From assembly GCA_946539475.1 (NCBI GenBank), contig CAMNHM010000023.1, forward strand, positions 1-24,449: a stretch of 24,449 bases of DNA, read 5' to 3'. A model generated the notes under the pieces. That model saw only the letters and a program-made list of their open reading frames with translations, was not told where the DNA came from and did no database searches. Source of the stretch: an uncultured Prevotellaceae bacterium (lineage in GTDB: Bacteria > Bacteroidota > Bacteroidia > Bacteroidales > Bacteroidaceae). This document shows positions 16,890 to 23,431 of the stretch, in pieces. Both the position numbers and the translations under genes were made by a program. Positions within the stretch are counted from its first letter, which is position 1, and every line of letters begins with the position of its first letter.

Positions 16890-17064
16890 AGCATAGTGGC
16901 GGACATTGACTTGCAATGTCCGCCACTTGTGCTACCAAAACAACTTGTTTTGGTCTTCAAAGTCGGCCACTTTGGTTAGCAAGATCGGCCTCTTTGCTGA
17001 CCAAAACAACTTGTTTTGGTAGCGCACAAGGCTGACCAGGCGAACGTATCTCTCGAGCCTTCTG
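16890..17064. repeat. 22-nt-register array of quasi-palindromic units
   Basis: Starting at 16890 the sequence falls into 22-nt blocks (16890, 16912, 16934, 16956, 16978, 17000, 17022, then about 17042). The 16934 and 17000 blocks are the same 21-nt near-palindrome, arms ACCAAAACAA and TTGTTTTGGT, exactly 66 nt (3 x 22) apart. The two blocks between them are also inverted (CAAAGT...ACTTTG; AGCAAGA...TCTTTGCT) and share a TCGGCC core. The last block is a copy of the 18336-18445 unit. No spacers and no coding sense. It fills the convergent gap between the DUF3332-type gene and the 412-aa ORF. Confidence 0.8.
16895..16927. terminator. 14-bp perfect hairpin, possible bidirectional terminator
   Basis: AGTGGCGGACATTG (16895-16908), a 5-nt loop, then the exact complement CAATGTCCGCCACT (16914-16927). 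It lies between convergent genes, as a bidirectional terminator would, but neither side has a T tract. It spans two 22-nt blocks of the surrounding array, so it may be an array structure instead. Confidence 0.4.
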
Positions 17065-17078
17065 AGGTAAGGGCTGTC

Positions 17079-18317
17079 TCATCGGCGTACAACCACCTTG
17101 CGACCATTTGCCACGTAGATGCCCTTCTTGAGCCCCTGTGGCAGGCCGTTTTCGTCTGTCTTGCCTTCTGTAATGCGCCGCCCGTCGAGCGTGTACCACC
17201 CAGAATGTGAGGAGTTCTGTGTGCCGAGTGAAGCATTTCTCGCTGCGTTAGCATCAAAAGCGTCAGCGATGCCCGTCTCTTCGCTGCCGAAGTTCAGGTT
17301 GAAGGCACGCACAGACATTTTATCGGAAGGCTTCCCAGCCGTCAAGTCCTTCAGCTTGAAGTAGCCGCGCATGGCATTCACTGCGAAGCCAGTCTCCGTT
17401 GGGTAGTAGAGCGTGTTACTGCTGCCGAGATAGAGGTTAGTCTTCTTGTCGCCAGCCTCGTAGATACTGACGGGCGAGAAGCTTCCGATGAAGTCCATGC
17501 AGCCAGTCTCGATATTGGTGTTAGTACTGCTGACGACGACGTTGCTGAACACGGGGTTCTGCCATTCCTGACTCTCTTCGACCGAGAGCTCCGACAGCTG
17601 AACGAGTGCTACCTGTCCGCTGCCTCCCTTTTCCGTGCCGGCAGGCTCTGTCACTTCGAGGCGGAAGTAACGGTAGGCACCAGGCGTGGCGACGGCAAAG
17701 CGCTTAGCCGTCTGGTTCGCAGTCGGCATCTGGTCGGAGGTGTTGGCCTCGGCATTGCGGCTGTCAATCTCTGTCCAGCTATCGTCCAGGCTTCTCTTGG
17801 CCAGCAGCGTCCATTTCTTCGGATTGCGGTTGGGGTAGCTCTGGGTGTCTCCGCCCGTTGTCAGCGTGTAGGCCGTGATGTAAGCAGGCCGAGAAGTGGA
17901 GAACTCCGTGAAGAACGTCTCACTGTTGTTGAAGTAGGCGCACCACTTGGTATTCGTCTTGCCGTCGAACAACCTGTCGGCATTGTCGCCATTGGCACCT
18001 GGCGTGGCCTCGCCATAGTTGATTGTCAGCTCTTGATCGTTCCACTTCACGATATAGGGCTTACCTGCCTCTATAGCCGTGAGGTTGTTCTGGCTGAAAT
18101 TCATTGTCAGCGTGCCGGTGCTGAACGAGGTGGACTCCAGTGTCTTCACCGTTGCCCCTTCGAGTGGCGTGTCGCCGAATGATGACAGGGGGAATGGCAG
18201 GCAGAGCGTGTTCCACGTGCCGTCGTGCCAGAAGGTGCGTCCTTGCAGGGTGACGCTGGCGATGGCCTGTCCTTCGTATGCAGCAATCAGCTCGTCGTTA
18301 TTGCTGCCATCGGCCAT
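17079..18317 (-). pseudogene. C-terminal part of a surface protein with a discoidin-like insertion; 5' end missing
   Basis: The 412-aa frame resembles the C-terminal region of large Prevotella surface proteins: ASVTLQGRTFWHDGTWNTLCLPF (20-42), KPYIVKW (86-92), NPVFSNVVVSS (254-264), LYLGSSNTLYYP (295-306) and a tail WYTLDGRR...GIYVANGRKVVVRR. Between KPYIVKW and NPVFS sits an F5/8C (discoidin)-like segment of about 150 residues (DRLFDGKTNTKWCAYF, YRYFRLEVTE). There is no signal peptide, and family resemblance starts already at the first residues (even upstream, NEPCLYMADG). Upstream is only a 22-nt array and then the stop of the hydrolase gene, in the same frame. I read it as a truncated remnant or displaced 3' module; an expressed cytoplasmic protein is less likely. 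Confidence 0.7.
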
Positions 18318-18335
18318 GTATAGGCAGGGCTCATT

Positions 18336-18445
18336 GAACGTATCTCTCGCCCCTTCCGAACGTATCTCTCGTGCCTTCCGAACGTATCTCTCGCCTCTTC
18401 CGAACGTATCTCTCGAGCCTTCTGAACGTATCTCTCGCGAAGGGC
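18336..18445. repeat. Five-unit 22-nt tandem array between hydrolase and 412-aa ORF
   Basis: Units start at 18336, 18358, 18380, 18402 and 18424. Each begins GAACGTATCTCTCG and the first four end in a CCTTCC-like block (unit 5 changes after the first 14 bases). Unit ends are inverted (GAA...TTC). A 25-nt stretch covering the fourth unit recurs exactly at 17041-17065, and AAGGGCTGTCT(C/T)ATCG recurs at 17069-17084 and 18440-18455, so both ends of the 412-aa ORF carry matching sequence. Confidence 0.92.
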
Positions 18446-18449
18446 TGTC

Positions 18450-19610
18450 TTATCGCAGCCGCACCTGTATCTGGGCGGGGAACATGTAGGCGGGATCGCT
18501 GCGTTCGTAGAGCGTGCGGCGCATCGTTGAGGCCAGGCGCCTGGCCTTGCCCTTGAAGAGCGTCTTCCCCTGATAGACAATCTTTACTGTCTTGTCGAGG
18601 TCTACGAGGTGGTCGTTGAGCGAGAGTGTCAGCCGTGAGTAGTCGCAGCGGGTGATGACGATGGTGTTGCTGGGCTTTCCGCTTTTCGACGGTGCTATCT
18701 GTACGCGCAGCTCTTTCCCCCTGGAGCACTCTTCGGCGGGTACGGAGAGCCAGTAGAAATGCTGGTGCAGCTCCTCCTCCTGTCGCCAGACGATGCGCTC
18801 AGGATAGGGGTTGCGCTCGTATCGGGCCATCCATTCGATGGCAGCCGCGTCCTCGAGGTCCATCCAGTGGCCCTTTCCCTCCACGATATGTCCTTCGAAG
18901 GTGTAGCCCTCGGGGTCGTCGCGGTGCAGGGAGTCCATTTCGGCTATCCGCTTTCGGCATTCGTCGTTGCGCTGGTAGGCCGCATCCTGTGCGCCGCACC
19001 AGATCATGAACGGCGTGTTGCGTAGGTTCACCAGCGACACGTCGCCGGGATGTCCCGCCATCATCGATGCGGCAGCCCATGAGTCGGCCATGCGGGGCCC
19101 CAGTCGCCACACGCCGTCGCCCCCGGCGGAATATCCCATGATGTATACGCGGTTAGGGTTGACGTTGAAGAAGGCGATGCAAAGCTGGACGATGCGTCGG
19201 TAGAACTCGTCGAATCCCGCCTGGAAGTGCATGTTCCACGCGTCGACAGGTGCTCGTGGGCAGAGGTAGACGCTGTGGTCCGGACGGTATAGGCGCCACT
19301 GGTTCTGCCACTGGCTGTCGTTGACGGCCTTGGGTGCCCCACCTCCGCCGTGCAGCGATATAAACAGCGAGCGTCCGCCGGCCGGCTCGTCGCCGATGAG
19401 TTCCCAGTGTAGGGGCATCACGAGCGAGTCGAGTCGCAGGCACATCTCGTTCCTTGCCGTCGTCAGTGCATGCTGAAGGGAGTCTTTCCATGCCGTCGTC
19501 AGTGTCTCACCGCACTGGCTGGCCTCCTGCCTCGTCAGTGCTTTCTCGCCCTGTCCTGCCTGTGCCTGTAGCGTCAGCAGGAGAAACATCAATCCGAAGA
19601 ATCTTTTCAT
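18450..19610 (-). CDS. Secreted alpha/beta hydrolase (esterase/depolymerase-like)
   Basis: 386 aa with a signal peptide (about 1-18, LQAQA). The alpha/beta-hydrolase core shows the oxyanion-hole segment SLHGGGG (85-91), nucleophile elbow GYSAGG (S161), acid CGAQDAAY (D209) and histidine GKGHWMD (H248), so the triad is complete. The layout (HGGGG, GYSAGG) resembles PHB-depolymerase-like esterases of Bacteroidetes; the real substrate is unknown, and a carbohydrate ester is possible. About 120 residues after the triad form a beta-rich C-terminal domain (IVITRCDYSRLTLSLNDHLV). It ends in TAA and the same frame stays open through the following 22-nt array into the 412-aa ORF. Promoter shared in a divergent gap with the binding-protein gene. 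Confidence 0.9.
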   Translation of the reverse strand: MKRFFGLMFLLLTLQAQAGQGEKALTRQEASQCGETLTTAWKDSLQHALTTARNEMCLRLDSLVMPLHWELIGDEPAGGRSLFISLHGGGGAPKAVNDSQWQNQWRLYRPDHSVYLCPRAPVDAWNMHFQAGFDEFYRRIVQLCIAFFNVNPNRVYIMGYSAGGDGVWRLGPRMADSWAAASMMAGHPGDVSLVNLRNTPFMIWCGAQDAAYQRNDECRKRIAEMDSLHRDDPEGYTFEGHIVEGKGHWMDLEDAAAIEWMARYERNPYPERIVWRQEEELHQHFYWLSVPAEECSRGKELRVQIAPSKSGKPSNTIVITRCDYSRLTLSLNDHLVDLDKTVKIVYQGKTLFKGKARRLASTMRRTLYERSDPAYMFPAQIQVRLR

Positions 19611-19630
19611 AGTCAGATACTTTTATGCCG

Positions 19631-19638
19631 CAAAGATA
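19631..19638 (-). promoter_or_regulatory. -7 box of the alpha/beta hydrolase gene
   Basis: TATCTTTG on the minus strand, 20 nt before the ATG at 19610. No convincing -33 element. Divergent from the promoter at 19657-19688. Confidence 0.55.
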
Positions 19639-19656
19639 CGAAAAAATAGTGAAAAG

Positions 19657-19688
19657 GTTGCGCAAGTTCGCGTTTTTTTGTACCTTTG
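19657..19688 (+). promoter_or_regulatory. Promoter of the binding-protein/permease operon
   Basis: GTTG (19657-19660), 20 nt, TACCTTTG (19681-19688). The -33 lies in the 8-bp palindrome TTGCGCAA (19658-19665). The promoter rules out the in-frame TTG at 19678 as the start. Confidence 0.65.
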
Positions 19689-19731
19689 CGCATCGAAAAG
19701 CCTATTGAGCAGTAAAAACAGCAAGCATCAT

Positions 19732-20847
19732 ATGTTTAAGAAACGCGACATTATTCTCCTGATGGCGGCATTGCTGACAGTCGCCTGTGGACAACGAACA
19801 GCCAGCGGACCGAAGGCCACTGATGGCGACAGCGCCACCGACGGCACTATCGAGGTGAAATATGCCACAGGCTTCACCGTCAGCGACTCTGCCGACGTGA
19901 GGCTCGTCAGTGTGTCGACGGGTGAGCGTTATGCCCTTGTCAGTAGCGACGCGACCCGTGTCGGCGACGGCTGGGTGAAGGTTGTGGTGCCCATCCGCCG
20001 CTGTATCTGTATGACCTCGTTACAGCTTTCCAACTTCACCGCGCTCGATGCCCACGACGTCGTGACAGGCATCACGGGCACGAAGAACCTCTTCAATGCC
20101 GACATCCTGAAGCGTGTCGACGACGGGCGGATGGTGAAGATCGGCATGGAAGGCAATTTCGACCCCGAGCTGGTGATGGCCGCCGCCCCCGACGTCATCT
20201 TCATCTCGCCCTTCAAGCGTGGCGGCTACGATGCCATTAAGGAGGCGGGTGTCACCCTCGTGCCCCATCTTGGATACAAGGAGCTCTCGCCGCTGGGGCA
20301 GGCTGAGTGGGTGAAGTTCGTGGGAATGTTCATTGGCAAGGAGGCCGAGGCCAACGAGCTCTTTGCCGGCATTGAGCAACGCTATAACGACCTGAAGGCG
20401 AAGGCAGCAGGCGTAGCCGAGCGCCCGACGGTCACCAGTGGCGAGATGCACTACGGCACGTGGCATGCCGTAGGCGGGAAGAACTATCTTGCCCAGATCT
20501 TCCGCGACGCAGGAGCCGACTATGTCATCGACGACGATGAGACGGCAGGCGAGGACCTGGAGTTCGAGAAGATGTATGCGCTGTCGGCCAATGCCGACTA
20601 CTGGCGTATCCTGAACAGCCATCCTGGTAATTTCACCTACGACGACCTGCGTGCCCGCGAGCCTCGCAACGAGCTGCTGAAGGCGTTCCGCGAGCGGAAA
20701 GTCATCTACTGCAACATGCGTCAGACACCCTATTACGAGATATCGCCCGTCGAGCCCGACGTGCTGCTGAAGGACTTCGTGGCCATTTTCCATCCTGAGC
20801 TCGTCGAGGCCGACTACGAGCCCCATTACTATCGTCTGCTCCGATGA
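19732..20847 (+). CDS. ABC-importer substrate-binding lipoprotein (siderophore/cobalamin/heme type)
   Basis: Periplasmic binding protein of the Peripla_BP_2 (BtuF/FhuD/FecB) superfamily, 371 aa from the ATG at 19732. The signal ends in LLTVACG with lipidated Cys19. The fold is recognisable from VVVPIRRCICMTSLQLSNFTALDAHDVVTGI, FNADILKRVDDGRMVKIGMEGNFDPELVMAAAPDVIFIS and the C-terminal FREEK-like helix region. The 3' end overlaps the FecCD permease gene by ATGA (20844-20847), so they are coupled. The ligand (iron chelate, corrinoid or heme) cannot be told from sequence. The N-terminal extension from TTG 19678 is rejected because it runs through the promoter. Confidence 0.88.
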   Translation: MFKKRDIILLMAALLTVACGQRTASGPKATDGDSATDGTIEVKYATGFTVSDSADVRLVSVSTGERYALVSSDATRVGDGWVKVVVPIRRCICMTSLQLSNFTALDAHDVVTGITGTKNLFNADILKRVDDGRMVKIGMEGNFDPELVMAAAPDVIFISPFKRGGYDAIKEAGVTLVPHLGYKELSPLGQAEWVKFVGMFIGKEAEANELFAGIEQRYNDLKAKAAGVAERPTVTSGEMHYGTWHAVGGKNYLAQIFRDAGADYVIDDDETAGEDLEFEKMYALSANADYWRILNSHPGNFTYDDLRAREPRNELLKAFRERKVIYCNMRQTPYYEISPVEPDVLLKDFVAIFHPELVEADYEPHYYRLLR

Positions 20848-21857
20848 AGTCCAAACTGCTGTTGCTCGTCGTCGGCATCCTGCTGCTTGTGGTGGTGAAC
20901 CTGCTCATTGGCACGGTCCGCATCCCAGTGGCAGCCGTCGTCCGCATCCTGGCGGGCAGCACGGATGAGTCGGAAATCTGGCAGAACATCATTCTCAACA
21001 GCCGACTGCCCCAGACGCTGACGGCACTCGTAGCAGGGGCAGGCCTGGCCGTCAGCGGACTGCAGATGCAGACCGTCTTCCGCAATCCGCTGGCAGGTCC
21101 CTCCGTGCTGGGCATCTCGAATGGTGCAGCCCTCGGCGTGGCCTTCGTCGTGCTGATGTCGGGGCAGCTGGGCGGCGTCGCCCTGAGCCGTCTGGGCTAC
21201 CTGGGCGATGCGGCGATGTCGGTGGCAGCCATCATCGGAGCGTTGCTGGTGATGCTGCTCATCATCTGGATCAGCAATCGCGTCAGCGGTCATGGCACGC
21301 TGCTCATCATCGGTGTGATGATCGGCTATCTGGCCAATGCTGTCATTGGCGTGCTGAAATTCCTGTCGCCTGAAGAGGACGTGAAGGCTTTCGTCGTATG
21401 GGGCCTGGGGTCGTTCTCGCGGGTATCGGGTGGCGACATGGTGCTCTTTGTCGTCATCATGTGTGTACTGCTGCCGCTGTCGTGCCTGATGGTGAAGTCG
21501 ATGAACCTCCTCTTGCTGGGCGACCGCTATGCTGCCAACCTCGGGCTGAACATCCGTCGGGCGCGCTCCGCCGTCATCGTCAGCTCGAGCTTGCTAGTGG
21601 CCATCGTCACTGCATACTGCGGCCCGATCATGTTCATCGGGCTGGCGGTGCCACATCTGGCACGAGGACTCTTCCGCACCAGCGACCATCGCATCCTGAT
21701 GCCTGCCACGATGCTCTGCGGAGCGCTGCTCGCCCTCCTTTGCAACCTCATTGCCCGCATGCCGGGCTTCGAGGGAGCCCTTCCCGTCAATAGCGTCACA
21801 GCCCTCGTAGGTGCTCCTGTCGTGGCGGCCATCCTCTTCCGCAGGAAAGGAGGGTAG
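20844..21857 (+). CDS. FecCD-family ABC transporter permease
   Basis: Integral membrane subunit of an iron-siderophore/cobalamin-type importer, 337 aa with about nine or ten hydrophobic segments. Family signatures are clear: SRLPQTLTALVAGAGLAVSG, then LQMQTVFRNPLAGPSVLGIS, and near the end GPIMFIGLAVPHLARGLF, the part that contacts the ATPase. Translationally coupled to the binding protein. No ATPase gene follows; the next gene is a two-component regulator with its own promoter. The importer must therefore use an ATPase coded elsewhere. Confidence 0.94.
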   Translation: MKSKLLLLVVGILLLVVVNLLIGTVRIPVAAVVRILAGSTDESEIWQNIILNSRLPQTLTALVAGAGLAVSGLQMQTVFRNPLAGPSVLGISNGAALGVAFVVLMSGQLGGVALSRLGYLGDAAMSVAAIIGALLVMLLIIWISNRVSGHGTLLIIGVMIGYLANAVIGVLKFLSPEEDVKAFVVWGLGSFSRVSGGDMVLFVVIMCVLLPLSCLMVKSMNLLLLGDRYAANLGLNIRRARSAVIVSSSLLVAIVTAYCGPIMFIGLAVPHLARGLFRTSDHRILMPATMLCGALLALLCNLIARMPGFEGALPVNSVTALVGAPVVAAILFRRKGG

Positions 21858-21897
21858 CACGAGGAGAGCTGGAGCACCGTGCGAAAGTGCACGAAAG

Positions 21898-21913
21898 TGT
21901 GCGGATACGCACA
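21898..21913. terminator. Short hairpin after the permease gene
   Basis: TGTGCG-GATA-CGCACA, a 6-bp stem, 41 nt after the permease stop, inside a stretch of CGAAAGTG/CAAAAGTG near-repeats (21882-21920). It has no T tract next to it. It may end the importer transcript or be repeat structure. Confidence 0.3.
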
Positions 21914-21983
21914 AAAGTGTGGTCAGGGTGGGGGAATCATGTCTTTTGTTGAGGCAAGTATTCTGTATTTGGATTTTTTTCCT

Positions 21984-21991
21984 TATCTTTG
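21984..21991 (+). promoter_or_regulatory. -7 box of the response regulator gene
   Basis: TATCTTTG with start predicted near 21998. No good TTTG at 19-20 nt; a TTTG lies nearer (21968-21971). It decides against the TTG start at 21989. Confidence 0.5.
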
Positions 21992-22006
21992 CCATCGAAA
22001 AATAGA

Positions 22007-23377
22007 ATGACGATGGAAGAGAAGAAGAAAGGCAAGGTGCTCGTTATCGACGACAATGAGGACATCCTCTTTGCGCTCAACCTGCTGCTCAAGCCGCTGG
22101 TGGAGGACATCCGCGTGACGAAGAGCCCTGAGCAGATCGACCGCTTCTACGATCTGCTGCACCCCGATGTGGTGTTGCTCGACATGAACTTCCGCCGCGA
22201 CGCCATCAGCGGCGAGGAGGGCTTCGAGTGGCTGGAGCATATCCTGCATCGCGATTCGCAGGCCGTGGTCATCCTCATGACCGCCTATGCCGATGCCGAC
22301 AAGGCGGTGCGCGCACTGAAGAGCGGCGCCACCGACTTCATCACCAAGCCGTGGGACAACTCGAAGCTGCTGGCGACACTCTTTGCCGGTATCGAACTCA
22401 GTCACGAGAGGCATAAGAACCAACTGCTAGAACAGCGCATGGAGGTGGCAGCATCGCCTTTCGGAGCGATGGCGGCTCCCACTATCATCGGCGAGAGCCC
22501 CGTCATGCAGCGTGTGTTGCAGACGGTGGCACAGGTGGCTCCTACCGATGCCAACGTGCTCATCCTCGGTGAGAACGGCACGGGCAAGGACGTCATCGCC
22601 CGCCAGCTGTGTGCCCTCTCCGGGCGAGCCTCGAAGCCCTTCGTCAGCATCGACTTGGGCAGCGTGGCCGAGCAGCTCTTCGAAGGCGAGCTCTTCGGCT
22701 ATGAGAAAGGGGCGTTCACAGGTGCCCTCAAGGCGAAGGCCGGACGTATGGAGACGGCCAGCGGCGGCACCCTCTTCCTCGACGAGATAGGCAACCTGCC
22801 ACTGCCCCTGCAGGCCAAGCTGCTGGCGGCCCTGGAGCGCCGCGAGATCTCGCGGCTGGGCAGCACGCAGGTGACACCCATCGACGTGCGCCTCCTCTGT
22901 GCCACCAATGCCGACATCCACTCCGAGGTGGACGAAGGCCGTTTCCGGCAAGACCTGCTCTACCGCATCAACACCATCGAGATTACCATCCCCCCGCTGC
23001 GTGAGCGCGGCGAGGACATCATCCTGCTGGCCGAGCATTTCATGAAGACCTATGCACGCAAATATAATAAGGTGGTGACCAGCCTGGGGCGTGATGCCCG
23101 CCAGCGGCTGCTGCGCCACTCGTGGCCGGGCAACGTGCGCGAGCTGATGCATGCTGTGGAGCGTGCCGTGCTGCTGTGCAAGGGAACGACGCTCTGTGCT
23201 CCCGACTTCGTGCTGCAGGAGACGGCGCGCCGCACCAGCCCGACGCCAACGCTGAACTTGGAACGTCTGGAGCAGGAGGCCATCGAGCGCGCTATGCAGA
23301 TTGCCGGCGGCAATGTCACACGGGCTGCCGAGCTGTTAGGCATCACCAGGTTTGCACTCTATCGAAAGCTGAAATAA
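22007..23377 (+). CDS. NtrC-family sigma-54-dependent response regulator
   Basis: Activates sigma-54 promoters when phosphorylated. 456 aa from ATG 22007 (22013 also possible). Receiver domain 10 to about 128: acidic pair DD (15-16), phospho-acceptor D59 (VLLDM), T92 region (LMTAYAD), K114 (ITKPW). AAA+ domain about 160-385: Walker A GENGTGKD (188-195), GAFTGA (225-230, the sigma-54 contact loop, intact), Walker B GTLFLDEIG (254-262), RINT and WPGNVREL (373-380). C-terminal Fis-type HTH about 428-456 (GGNVTRAAELLGITRFALYRK). The receiver has a short insertion around NFRRDAISGEEG, as in many Bacteroidetes NtrC-like regulators. The kinase gene follows after 54 nt. Confidence 0.96.
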   Translation: MTMEEKKKGKVLVIDDNEDILFALNLLLKPLVEDIRVTKSPEQIDRFYDLLHPDVVLLDMNFRRDAISGEEGFEWLEHILHRDSQAVVILMTAYADADKAVRALKSGATDFITKPWDNSKLLATLFAGIELSHERHKNQLLEQRMEVAASPFGAMAAPTIIGESPVMQRVLQTVAQVAPTDANVLILGENGTGKDVIARQLCALSGRASKPFVSIDLGSVAEQLFEGELFGYEKGAFTGALKAKAGRMETASGGTLFLDEIGNLPLPLQAKLLAALERREISRLGSTQVTPIDVRLLCATNADIHSEVDEGRFRQDLLYRINTIEITIPPLRERGEDIILLAEHFMKTYARKYNKVVTSLGRDARQRLLRHSWPGNVRELMHAVERAVLLCKGTTLCAPDFVLQETARRTSPTPTLNLERLEQEAIERAMQIAGGNVTRAAELLGITRFALYRKLK

Positions 23378-23380
23378 GGA

Positions 23381-23415
23381 GACCCACCCCCAGCCCCTCC
23401 CTGAAGGGAGGGGAG
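23381..23415. repeat. GC-rich inverted-repeat element, copy 1
   Basis: GACCCACCCCCAGC followed by CCCCTCCCT (23394-23402), a GA spacer and AGGGAGGGG (23405-23413). It fills most of the 54-nt gap between the regulator and the kinase. The order C-rich arm / palindrome recurs inverted at 24332-24371. Confidence 0.85.
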
Positions 23416-23431
23416 ATAAGATCGACTGAGT

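Noticed and set aside
18210..18225. Third parS site (TGTTCCACGTG...)
   Set aside because: Only the left 11 bases match; the right half is CCGTC and the site lies inside a reading frame.
18287..18729. Minus-strand ORFs of 97 and 132 aa with REIRSE/RDTFG peptides
   Set aside because: They are other frames of the hydrolase gene and the 22-nt array; the 22-nt period makes all three frames similar.
19678..19731. N-terminal extension of the binding protein from TTG 19678
   Set aside because: It crosses the promoter and would bury the signal peptide.
22427..23152. 241-aa minus-strand ORF opposite the response regulator
   Set aside because: Antisense shadow of a gene with intact AAA+ motifs; no family features of its own.
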